Source: Microbacteriaceae bacterium (GTDB taxonomy: Bacteria; Actinomycetota; Actinomycetes; Actinomycetales; Microbacteriaceae). From it: 34,674 nt of DNA. How positions within the stretch are numbered: position 1 is the stretch's first letter; each line of letters begins with the position of its first letter. The notes under the pieces were generated by a model. It was not told the DNA's origin. It worked only from the letters and a program-made list of their open reading frames with translations, and made no database searches. Positions 26,051 through 33,104 of this stretch are shown here, piece by piece. The translations under genes and the position numbers were made by a program. The stretch spans positions 1-34,674 of the forward strand of contig CANEXL010000008.1 of the NCBI GenBank assembly GCA_947443745.1, read 5' to 3'.

Positions 26051-26911
26051 CTAGGACGGAAGGGTAAGCGTTCCGACATTCGTCAGTTCGACGAGGCCAT
26101 CCTTCAGAAGTCCGGCGAGTGCTCTTCCGCGTCCCGCGGCATCCGGCCAGGCGTCATCAAGATCGGACTGAGCAACGGCAACCGACGAAGCCCGCAGCAC
26201 GGCGAGAATTGCTCCTCGAGCCTGACGATCACTACCCTCATACTTCTTTTGCCGCGCCTTCGTTGGCCCGTCATGGGCCGGATACCCGGCGGCTCGCCAG
26301 GCGCAGGTGTCCCGAATCGGACATTCCTCACACCGAGGATTGCGCGCGGTGCAGACGAGCGCGCCAAGTTCCATGACGCCGATGTTGAAGGTGGGGGAGC
26401 GCTCGGGCCCGGGGAGCAGTGCCCGCATGGCCTCCATGTCACTCTTTTCCCGCGGGGGACCAGGCTCGGCCTGCCCCAGAGTGTGACGGGCAATAACCCG
26501 CCGGATGTTCGTATCAACCACCGGTTCGTGAGCGCCGAACATGAAGACGGCGACAGCGCGCGCGGTGTAGGAACCCACACCCGGAAGGGAGAGGAGAGAG
26601 TCCACATCGGAGGGAACCACCCCGCCAAAATCGCGCGTGATGGTCACGGCGCACGCGTGTAGCCACAGCGCTCGCCGGGGATACCCGAGGTTTGCCCACG
26701 CCCGCACGGCGTCTCCCGCTGGAGCGGCCGCGAGATCGGCCGGCGTTGGCCACCGCTGGAGCCATTCGTTAAGACGGGGGATGACTCGAGCCACCGGGGT
26801 CTGCTGCAACATGAACTCGCTGACGAGGGCACCCCACGGGGTGAAATCGGGCTGGCGCCACGGCAGATCGCGACCGTTGGCCTCATACCAATCGATGATG
26901 TTCTGTTGCAC
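26051..26911 (-). CDS. mutY: A/G-specific adenine DNA glycosylase
   Basis: Removes adenine mispaired with 8-oxoguanine. The open frame extends to 27115, but GTG 26911 is chosen: it gives the usual MutY N-terminus (QQNIIDWYEANGRDLPWR) and follows a -10-like TAGACT by 7 bases. The 286-residue protein has the catalytic Glu32 (VSEFMLQQTP), the helix-hairpin-helix LPGVGSYTARA, the catalytic Asp133 (EPVVDTN) and the [4Fe-4S] cysteines Cys187, Cys194, Cys197 and Cys203 in the classical C-x6-C-x2-C-x5-C spacing. The C-terminal NUDIX-like domain of longer MutY proteins is missing, which is usual in actinobacteria. It is divergent from truB, with 81 bases between. Confidence 0.94.
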   Translation of the reverse strand: MQQNIIDWYEANGRDLPWRQPDFTPWGALVSEFMLQQTPVARVIPRLNEWLQRWPTPADLAAAPAGDAVRAWANLGYPRRALWLHACAVTITRDFGGVVPSDVDSLLSLPGVGSYTARAVAVFMFGAHEPVVDTNIRRVIARHTLGQAEPGPPREKSDMEAMRALLPGPERSPTFNIGVMELGALVCTARNPRCEECPIRDTCAWRAAGYPAHDGPTKARQKKYEGSDRQARGAILAVLRASSVAVAQSDLDDAWPDAAGRGRALAGLLKDGLVELTNVGTLTLPS

Positions 26912-26918
26912 ACGGAAA

Positions 26919-26924
26919 AGTCTA
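26919..26924 (-). promoter_or_regulatory. -10 box of mutY (leaderless candidate)
   Basis: TAGACT on the minus strand is followed by 7 bases and the GTG at 26911. No ribosome binding site lies before that GTG. This spacing decides the start over the ATG at 27115, which lies inside truB on the other strand. Confidence 0.55.
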
Positions 26925-26980
26925 GGTCGGCGCCGAACAGGTTTTTGGACACACGGGCGACCAGTTGCGCAAATGACGGC

Positions 26981-26986
26981 GATAAT
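26981..26986 (+). promoter_or_regulatory. -10 box of truB (leaderless candidate)
   Basis: GATAAT, a 5 of 6 match to the consensus, ends 6 bases before the GTG at 26993. The purine run GAGGA between them touches the start codon and is too close to act as a ribosome binding site. Confidence 0.5.
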
Positions 26987-26992
26987 TGAGGA

Positions 26993-27967
26993 GTGCCACA
27001 CTCTTCCGCCGATGCGCCCAACGGCATTTTGCTCGTTGACAAGCCTCAGGGGCTGACCAGTCACGACGTTGTCGCGCGCACCCGCAAGAAGGCAGACACG
27101 CGTCGGGTGGGCCACGCCGGCACCCTTGACCCGATGGCGACGGGATTGCTCATCTTGGGGCTCGGTTCCTCGACACGCCTTCTCACCTACATCGTGGGCC
27201 TGGATAAGGAATATGTCGCGACCATCCGGCTCGGTACCTCCACGACGACCGATGATGCCGAGGGCGAGAGCTTGGGCACTGCCCCGGCGGCCCAGGTTCA
27301 GCGTGTCACCGCAAGCGCCATCTCCGAGGGCGTCGCTACGTTGACCGGGGAGATCGAACAGGTTCCCAGCTCAGTGAGCGCCATCAAGGTGGATGGCCAC
27401 CGCGCTTACGCGCTCGTTCGCGCCGGTCACGACGTTCAGCTGAAGGCGCGGGCCGTCACCGTCTCGGAGTTTGACATCCTGAGCGTCATTCCGACAACGG
27501 ATGCCGAGGGTAACGCCGTCATCGACGTTGAGGTGCGCGTCGTTTGTTCCTCCGGCACCTATATTCGCGCCCTGGCTCGGGATCTCGGTTTCAAACTTGG
27601 CGTGGGTGGACACCTCACGGCCTTGCGCCGCACGCGGATTGGTGGCTTCCACGTGACGGATGCGCTCGATATTTATGACGTGGCCGAACCGCCGGTCTTG
27701 ATTGGCCCAGCAGACGTCGCACGTCGAGTCTTTGCTTCGATTGACCTCTCACTGGAGCAAGCCGTTGATTTGAGCCACGGCAAAAAGATTGAACTTGAGG
27801 GACAGCCTGAGTCCAAGGAGCCTGTGGCCGCCATTGGCCCGGAGGATAGGCTGGTAGGGCTGATTGCAGTGAAGGCGGGGTTCTCCCGCGTCCTCCTCAA
27901 CTTTCCCCCCTACGACCCAATTGCCGCCGGCGATGAAGTCGATCTAACGGAGACAACCACCTCATGA
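26993..27967 (+). CDS. truB: tRNA pseudouridine-55 synthase
   Basis: Converts U55 of tRNA (T loop) to pseudouridine. The 324-residue protein starts with the TruB signature GILLVDKPQGLTSHDVV and has the catalytic Asp46 in GHAGTLDPMATG, then TKxYxxxxxLG-like DKEYVATIRLG and the RALARDLG segment. The C-terminal 90 residues form the PUA-like RNA-binding tail. The GTG start is 6 bases after a -10-like hexamer. It is divergent from mutY and its stop overlaps the next gene by 4 bases. In many actinobacteria truB follows rbfA closely; here about 5.6 kb of minus-strand genes separate them. Confidence 0.94.
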   Translation: MPHSSADAPNGILLVDKPQGLTSHDVVARTRKKADTRRVGHAGTLDPMATGLLILGLGSSTRLLTYIVGLDKEYVATIRLGTSTTTDDAEGESLGTAPAAQVQRVTASAISEGVATLTGEIEQVPSSVSAIKVDGHRAYALVRAGHDVQLKARAVTVSEFDILSVIPTTDAEGNAVIDVEVRVVCSSGTYIRALARDLGFKLGVGGHLTALRRTRIGGFHVTDALDIYDVAEPPVLIGPADVARRVFASIDLSLEQAVDLSHGKKIELEGQPESKEPVAAIGPEDRLVGLIAVKAGFSRVLLNFPPYDPIAAGDEVDLTETTTS

Positions 27968-28332
27968 TCGAATGGCTGACACTCCTTCAAATCTTGGTCG
28001 CCGTCATAGGCGGTGCCATTGCCGTCCTCTTGGGACTCATCGGCCGCCGCCCCAATGACCTCACGATGGCCTTTACCGGTGTCGTGGCGTTGCTGCTCAT
28101 CGTGCAACTCGGTGTGGCCATTGCCTCGCCCCTGATGGGCAATGAACCATCCGGATCTCTGCTCGAGTTCTATATCTACCTCATCAGTGCGATCATTGTG
28201 CCCTTCGCCGCTGGGTTCTGGGCCCTGGTGGATCGCAGCCGGTGGAGCACCGTCATCTTGGGTGTGGCGTGTTTAGCAGTGGCGGTCATGCTGTACCGCA
28301 TGAGTCAGATCTGGTTCATCCAGAGCGTTTAG
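27964..28332 (+). CDS. small four-span membrane protein, unknown function
   Basis: A 122-residue protein with four hydrophobic segments at about residues 4-24, 35-55, 67-89 and 95-113, joined by short loops; a charged turn RRPND separates the first two. I do not recognise a characterised family, but proteins of this size and layout commonly sit beside truB/ribF in Microbacteriaceae. The ATG overlaps the truB stop by 4 bases (ATGA), so translation is coupled to truB. No catalytic motif is visible. Confidence 0.75.
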   Translation: MIEWLTLLQILVAVIGGAIAVLLGLIGRRPNDLTMAFTGVVALLLIVQLGVAIASPLMGNEPSGSLLEFYIYLISAIIVPFAAGFWALVDRSRWSTVILGVACLAVAVMLYRMSQIWFIQSV

Positions 28333-28359
28333 CAACAGCGAACTAGAATTAGGCACGAT

Positions 28360-28809
28360 ATGACTGCAACAACACCTCCTCGCATCGCCCCCGTGCGCGC
28401 CCGTCGGTCGGGAGTCGGTCGAGTCTTGATTGCCGTCTACGCCGTCTTGGCGCTCGCTGCTCTGGGCCGCTCCGGGTTTCAGCTGGCAACGAAATTCAAC
28501 GAGGCTCCCTTCGCCTACGTGCTGTCCGCTGTCGCTGCCGTGGTCTACGTTGTGGCGACGATTTCGCTCATCGCACCGGGACGAGCCTGGGCCCGCGTCG
28601 CCTGGGTGACCATCAGCTTTGAACTTGCGGGAGTGCTCATTGTCGGCTTCCTGAGCGTCTTTGTGCCATCGCTGTTTCAACACCACACGGTCTGGTCCAT
28701 CTATGGCATCGACTACGTTTTCTTGCCGTTGGTCATGCCCATCTTGGGGCTGTTGTGGTTGCGCCGCACCCGAGCAGAACGCATCACGGCTTCGGAGAAT
28801 GCCCAATGA
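28360..28809 (+). CDS. small four-span membrane protein, unknown function
   Basis: A 149-residue protein with a basic N-terminal tail (Arg-rich to residue 22), then spans at about 24-42, 50-70, 77-100 and 113-137, and a short charged C-terminus. I do not recognise the family. A good -10-like TAGAAT (28344-28349) ends 10 bases before the ATG, so a transcript may begin only a few bases ahead of the gene. Its stop overlaps the ribF ATG by 4 bases (ATGA), which couples it to ribF. Together with the preceding gene it forms a pair of tetraspanning proteins between truB and ribF. Confidence 0.75.
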   Translation: MTATTPPRIAPVRARRSGVGRVLIAVYAVLALAALGRSGFQLATKFNEAPFAYVLSAVAAVVYVVATISLIAPGRAWARVAWVTISFELAGVLIVGFLSVFVPSLFQHHTVWSIYGIDYVFLPLVMPILGLLWLRRTRAERITASENAQ

Positions 28810-29738
28810 CAACATATTGGTCGCTCGGTGAGATTCCTGAGGATTTTGGCCCCAGCGCCATTACGATTGGCAAATTTGATGGCGTTCACATTGGCCACGT
28901 TGAAATCATCCGTCAGCTGGATGACATTTCTCAAACGCGTGGACTGACCGCAACCGTCGTTACCTTTGACAAGCACCCGGCAGCACTGTTTCGGCCAGAG
29001 GCGAAGCCTGTCGAAATAACCGGCATGGCTCGTCGCATTGAACTCATTGAGCACGCCGGGGTTCAGACCAACCTCGTACTGCCCTTTACCCACGAGCTAG
29101 CCGCGCTCAGCCCCCGTGATTTTGTCACGACGGTGCTCATCACGGCGCTGCACGCGCAGGTTGTTCTGGTCGGGCACGACTTCAGGTTTGGCGCTCACGC
29201 CGAGGGTGATGTGCAGATGCTGCGCGCCCTTGGGGTGGAGCTCGGCTTTGATGTCATCCTCATCGACGATGTCTCTACCGTTAACGGTCAGCGCGTGTCT
29301 TCGTCGCAGATCCGCGTGCTGATGGGCGAGGGCGACGTTGAGGCTGCTGGTGCCTTGCTGGGCCGTATGCCAGCCGTGCGTGGGGCCGTCGTGCATGGCG
29401 CAAAGCGCGGGCGCGAGTTGGGGTATCCCACCGCAAATCTTTCCCAAGAATCAACGGGGCTTATTCCCGCCGACGGAGTCTATGCCGGTTGGTTCACCGA
29501 CGACGGTGTGCGGTATCCCGCTGCAATCTCCGTGGGCTCGAATCCAACATTCGAGGGAGTCCACCTTCGAACGGTCGAGGCGTTCCTGCTGGATGCCTCC
29601 CTAGATCTCTATGGCCATGTCGTGATTGTCGAATTTGCTGCACGACTGCGCGGCATGGTGGCCTTTGACGGTATCGAGGCACTTATTCATCAGATGGACA
29701 CCGATGTCCTGGATGTGCGCAAAGTCTTGTCCCTCTAG
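28806..29738 (+). CDS. ribF: bifunctional riboflavin kinase / FAD synthetase
   Basis: Phosphorylates riboflavin to FMN and adenylylates it to FAD. The N-terminal nucleotidyltransferase domain has IGKFDGVHIGH and the later SSSQIRVLMGEGDVE; the C-terminal kinase domain has the GAKRGRELGYPTANL motif and the catalytic-site segment AISVGSNPTFEG. The 310-residue length is normal. The frame is open upstream from 28755, but ATG 28806 gives the family N-terminus and overlaps the preceding stop by 4 bases. The next gene starts 12 bases after its stop. Position after truB is a conserved actinobacterial arrangement. Confidence 0.95.
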   Translation: MTTYWSLGEIPEDFGPSAITIGKFDGVHIGHVEIIRQLDDISQTRGLTATVVTFDKHPAALFRPEAKPVEITGMARRIELIEHAGVQTNLVLPFTHELAALSPRDFVTTVLITALHAQVVLVGHDFRFGAHAEGDVQMLRALGVELGFDVILIDDVSTVNGQRVSSSQIRVLMGEGDVEAAGALLGRMPAVRGAVVHGAKRGRELGYPTANLSQESTGLIPADGVYAGWFTDDGVRYPAAISVGSNPTFEGVHLRTVEAFLLDASLDLYGHVVIVEFAARLRGMVAFDGIEALIHQMDTDVLDVRKVLSL

Positions 29739-29750
29739 AGGGCGGTAAAC

Positions 29751-31007
29751 ATGACATCCCCCCACAGCCCGCAACGCAATCCTCGCATCTGGGCTGGCCG
29801 TGCCTTCGCCTTTGTCGGCGTGATTGTCGTCGCCGCGAGCATGCGGGCGGCCGTAAGTGCGGTCTCGCCCATTCTTTCGTTGATTGAGGGGGACGTCCCT
29901 TTCACCCCCGTCGATGTCGGGATTCTGGGAATGCTCGCCCCGTTCTCCTTTGCGCTCTTCGGCCTTGCCGCACCGTGGGCCGCCCGAAGGATCGGGCTGG
30001 AGTGGACGCTCATCTCGGCAGGTCTGCTTATCGCCTTCGGTCAGGTCATGCGGGCCCTCACCACTGACGCAAACGGCTTCTTAGGCTGGAGCGTGGTCGC
30101 CCTGGCGGGCATCGGTGCGGGCAACGTTCTCTTGCCCCCCATTGTAAAAAAGTACTTCCCCGACCAAATCCAATTCATGTCCGCTCTGTATGTCACGGTC
30201 ATGGTTGCGGCGACAATGTTTCCGCCTCTCGTCACGGCACCGATTGCCGAACTCACGAATTGGCGCTTCTCTCTTGCTTCGTGGGCAATCATCGCTGTCG
30301 TTGCGGTGATCCCGTGGCTCGCTGTGATTGTTCGCCGACGCGCCATCGATAAACCGGTCGAGGCGCCCCACAACCGAAACATCACCAAACTCGTCTGGGC
30401 GTCGCCCCTCAGCTGGGCCATCACGCTCGGGTTTGCCACCGCTTCCTTCAACGCGTACACGATGCTCACCTGGCTTCCGGTGATGCTTCAGGAGCGCGAT
30501 GGGCTGACGCCCGCGCAAACCGGAGTCATGCTCGCGTTTTACGCATTACTAGGGCTGCCAGCGGGCTTGTTCGGACCTTACCTTGTGGCGCGAATGAAAA
30601 ATGTCAGCGGGCTTTTCTATCTTTCGGGTGCGACCCTCATCACGGGTTACCTGGGCTTGCTCCTCTTTCCAGGAACAGCGACTCTCCTCTGGGTTGGTCT
30701 CGCCGGTCTTGGCCCACTGCTGTTTCCAGTGTGTCTGGTTCTCGTCAATCTGCGCACACGCACGCAGGCAGGCTCCGTTGCTCTCAGCGGGATGGCGCAG
30801 GGGCTGGGCTACGCGTTGGGAGCCCTAGGGCCGCTGGCCGTGGGAGTCTTTCATGCTTCGACTCCCAGCTGGACACCGATGCTCGTGATGGTCATCGCCT
30901 CGGGGCTGGTCGCCATTGGTGCCGGAATTGTCATGCGCAAAAATGTCATGGTTGACGGAACGCAAGTGGGGAGCCCAGCGCCGCCCCTGCCGCCGATGCC
31001 GAATTAG
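29751..31007 (+). CDS. CynX/NimT-type MFS transporter
   Basis: A 418-residue MFS permease with about 12 spans. The N-terminal half contains ASMRAAVSAVSPILSLI and GIGAGNVLLPPIVKKYFP, a pattern typical of the cyanate/nitroimidazole transporter (CynX/NimT) subfamily. The substrate cannot be inferred: no cyanase or nitrogen gene adjoins it. AGAGGGCGG (29736-29744) provides a ribosome binding site, and the gene lies 12 bases after ribF, so it is probably the last gene of the truB-ribF transcript. The adjacent SorC regulator has its own promoter and may be unrelated. Confidence 0.85.
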   Translation: MTSPHSPQRNPRIWAGRAFAFVGVIVVAASMRAAVSAVSPILSLIEGDVPFTPVDVGILGMLAPFSFALFGLAAPWAARRIGLEWTLISAGLLIAFGQVMRALTTDANGFLGWSVVALAGIGAGNVLLPPIVKKYFPDQIQFMSALYVTVMVAATMFPPLVTAPIAELTNWRFSLASWAIIAVVAVIPWLAVIVRRRAIDKPVEAPHNRNITKLVWASPLSWAITLGFATASFNAYTMLTWLPVMLQERDGLTPAQTGVMLAFYALLGLPAGLFGPYLVARMKNVSGLFYLSGATLITGYLGLLLFPGTATLLWVGLAGLGPLLFPVCLVLVNLRTRTQAGSVALSGMAQGLGYALGALGPLAVGVFHASTPSWTPMLVMVIASGLVAIGAGIVMRKNVMVDGTQVGSPAPPLPPMPN

Positions 31008-31060
31008 AGCGTCCGCCGACCATCCCTGGCCGCCCGACCAGTCCGCCCGAAAGCACATAT

Positions 31061-31074
31061 TGCTCATATGAGCA
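31061..31074. promoter_or_regulatory. 14-bp perfect palindrome, probable operator of the SorC-family regulator
   Basis: TGCTCATATGAGCA is its own reverse complement. It lies 16 bases upstream of the -35 of the regulator-deoC promoter. Its half-site has the TGnnCA form that I associate with SorC/DeoR-type operators. A weaker related pair of half-sites (TTGCGCA and TGTTGCCAA, 31079-31098) overlaps the promoter. Binding by the neighbouring regulator is inference. Confidence 0.55.
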
Positions 31075-31090
31075 TCATTTTGCGCAGATG

Positions 31091-31119
31091 TTGCCAAGCC
31101 GCACAAAAGCGCCTATTCT
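31091..31119 (+). promoter_or_regulatory. promoter of the deoC operon
   Basis: TTGCCA (31091-31096), 17 bases, TATTCT (31114-31119) is the best -35/-10 pair in the window. Transcription would begin around 31126, giving a leader of about 24 bases with the ribosome binding site GGAGG (31141-31145). Confidence 0.65.
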
Positions 31120-31149
31120 CTAGATAACAGCTTGTTTTCTGGAGGTTCC

Positions 31150-32103
31150 ATGTTTAACGCCGATCTCACCCTCGCGGTGCGGGCTTCTGAGTTGTACTAC
31201 AACTCAGACATGACCCAAGACGACATCGGCGCCGAACTCGGTATTTCCCGGTGGAAGGTCGGGCGACTCCTGACTGCCGCGCGGGACGCCGGCATCGTGC
31301 GGATCACCATCGTGCATCCGCGGGCCCGTCAAAATGAACTCGAGCAAAAGCTTCGTGAGCGCTACGGATTAGCCGAGGCCGTGGTTGTTCCCGCAACGCG
31401 CGGTGACGGCTACGACGAGGTGCAAGAACGCGTTGCCGCCGCTGCCGCAACCTATCTTTCTTTGCTGAAGCCAACCCCGCGCATTTTGGGGCTGAGCTGG
31501 GGACGAACCCTCGATCGCATCGCCGAGTCGCTTCCGCAGGGCTGGGCCGATGGCACGCAAATCGTGCAGATCAATGGCGGAGTGTCCTTGACCTCTCGGT
31601 CAGAGAACGCCAGCCAGACGGCGATGACCATGGCGCGCAAGTCCGAGGGCAGCATCACGTTGCTTCCGACTCCCGCGATTTTGGAGCGGGCCGAGACGCG
31701 TGTCCTCATTCAAGATGATCGCACCATTGCCGGTGTTCTCGACCTGGCCGCATCCGCCAATGTTTTCTTGTTCAGTGCCGGCCCCGCCGACGACACCTCC
31801 GTGCTGCTGGAGAGCGGTTACATTTCTCCCGCGGACTTGAACCGTCTTATTTTGCATGGGGCTGTCGGCGATGTCGTCGGGCGCTTCATCGATGCCGACG
31901 GCAAGATTGTCGATACTGCCCTCGACGCTCGCACCCTGGGTGTCGAGCACGAACAGCTGCGAAAAGCAGCCATTAGTATTGCGGTCATTGCGGGCGCATC
32001 CAAGCAAGAGATCGCCAAGGCCGTTGCTGGCAGTGGCCTCTGCACAGTGTTGGTCACCGACGAGCAAACCGCGTTGGCCCTATTAGTTGGAGGAGACCAA
32101 TGA
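31150..32103 (+). CDS. SorC/DeoR-type sugar-binding transcriptional regulator
   Basis: A 317-residue repressor-type protein. An N-terminal helix-turn-helix lies at about residues 21-41 (MTQDDIGAELGISRWKVGRLL), followed by a sugar-binding effector domain with LGLSWGRTL, VQINGGVS, and FSAGPADDTSVLLESGYIS, typical of the SorC family. These proteins are tetramers that leave DNA when a phosphorylated sugar binds. ATG 31150 is chosen because GGAGG (31141-31145) lies just upstream; a TTG at 31132 also opens the frame. The stop overlaps the deoC start by 4 bases, so the likely inducer is a deoxyribose phosphate or nucleoside breakdown product. A palindrome upstream is a candidate operator. Confidence 0.88.
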   Translation: MFNADLTLAVRASELYYNSDMTQDDIGAELGISRWKVGRLLTAARDAGIVRITIVHPRARQNELEQKLRERYGLAEAVVVPATRGDGYDEVQERVAAAAATYLSLLKPTPRILGLSWGRTLDRIAESLPQGWADGTQIVQINGGVSLTSRSENASQTAMTMARKSEGSITLLPTPAILERAETRVLIQDDRTIAGVLDLAASANVFLFSAGPADDTSVLLESGYISPADLNRLILHGAVGDVVGRFIDADGKIVDTALDARTLGVEHEQLRKAAISIAVIAGASKQEIAKAVAGSGLCTVLVTDEQTALALLVGGDQ

Positions 32104-33095
32104 GCACAACATCCACCGATCATGCCCGTTCCCTGTTGGGAACAGATTTCTCGGAAACGAACCTGAAAGCCGTGCTGGCGGGCCTTCCTGGTGTTGACGC
32201 CGTGGGGCTCGAGGCTCGCGCGGCCGATCTCGGAACGCGCAGCATCAAGACCAGTTCCAAGGCCTGGGCGATCGACAAGATCATCTCGTTGATTGACCTC
32301 ACCACGCTGGAGGGTGCCGATACTCCCGGCAAGGTTCACTCCCTTGCTGCTAAGGGAATGCTTCCCGATCCAGCAAACCCCGCAACACCTCGCGTCGCTG
32401 CCTTGTGCGTTTATGGCGACATGGTTGGTCACGCTGTCGACGCCTTGGGCGCGCTTCATGGCGATCCGGATGCGGGACTCATCAGCATCGCTGCCGTCGC
32501 CACCGCGTTCCCCAGCGGCCGCTCCTCGCGCGCCATCAAGCTTGCAGACACTCGTGATGCCGTTCTGGCCGGCGCCGACGAAATCGACATGGTCATCGAC
32601 CGCGGCGCCTTCCTCTCCGGCAAGTTGGGCCACGTCTTCGAAGAAATTCAAGCCGTCAAAGAGGCCTGTGTTCGCGCCGATGGCACCTCCGCTCATCTGA
32701 AGGTCATCCTCGAGACCGGTGAGTTGAACACCTACGACAACATTCGTTCAGCATCCTGGTTGGCCATGCTGGCCGGGGGAGACTTCATCAAGACCTCGAC
32801 CGGAAAGGTCGCGCCAGCTGCGACGCTTCCCGTCACTCTGCTCATGCTGGAGGCCGTGCGCGACTGGTACCAGCAGACGGGGCTGAAGGTCGGCGTCAAG
32901 CCCGCCGGTGGCATCCGCACCTCCAAAGACGCGATCAAGTATCTCGTGACCGTCTCTGAGACGGTCGGCGAGGAATGGCTCACCCCGCACCTCTTCCGGT
33001 TTGGTGCCTCGAGCCTGCTCAACGATGTTTTGCTCCAACGCCAGAAGCTTTCAACGGGTCATTACTCCGGTCCCGACTACGTGACGATCGATTAG
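32100..33095 (+). CDS. deoC: deoxyribose-phosphate aldolase
   Basis: Class I aldolase that splits 2-deoxy-D-ribose 5-phosphate into acetaldehyde and glyceraldehyde 3-phosphate. The 331-residue length matches the longer DERA group (like the animal enzyme) more than the 259-residue E. coli protein. The Schiff-base Lys231 lies in FIKTSTGK, the second active-site Lys267 in VGVKPAGGIRT, and Asp163 in DEIDMVID. A strong ribosome binding site GGAGGAG (32089-32095) lies in the end of the regulator gene, and the ATG overlaps its stop. It is followed by two aldehyde dehydrogenase genes that could remove the acetaldehyde. Confidence 0.95.
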   Translation: MSTTSTDHARSLLGTDFSETNLKAVLAGLPGVDAVGLEARAADLGTRSIKTSSKAWAIDKIISLIDLTTLEGADTPGKVHSLAAKGMLPDPANPATPRVAALCVYGDMVGHAVDALGALHGDPDAGLISIAAVATAFPSGRSSRAIKLADTRDAVLAGADEIDMVIDRGAFLSGKLGHVFEEIQAVKEACVRADGTSAHLKVILETGELNTYDNIRSASWLAMLAGGDFIKTSTGKVAPAATLPVTLLMLEAVRDWYQQTGLKVGVKPAGGIRTSKDAIKYLVTVSETVGEEWLTPHLFRFGASSLLNDVLLQRQKLSTGHYSGPDYVTID

Positions 33096-33104
33096 GACAG
33101 ACAC

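Noticed and set aside
26912-27115. An N-terminal extension of MutY up to ATG 27115
   Set aside because: It overlaps the start of truB antiparallel, shows no MutY similarity, and a -10-like box lies 7 bases before GTG 26911.
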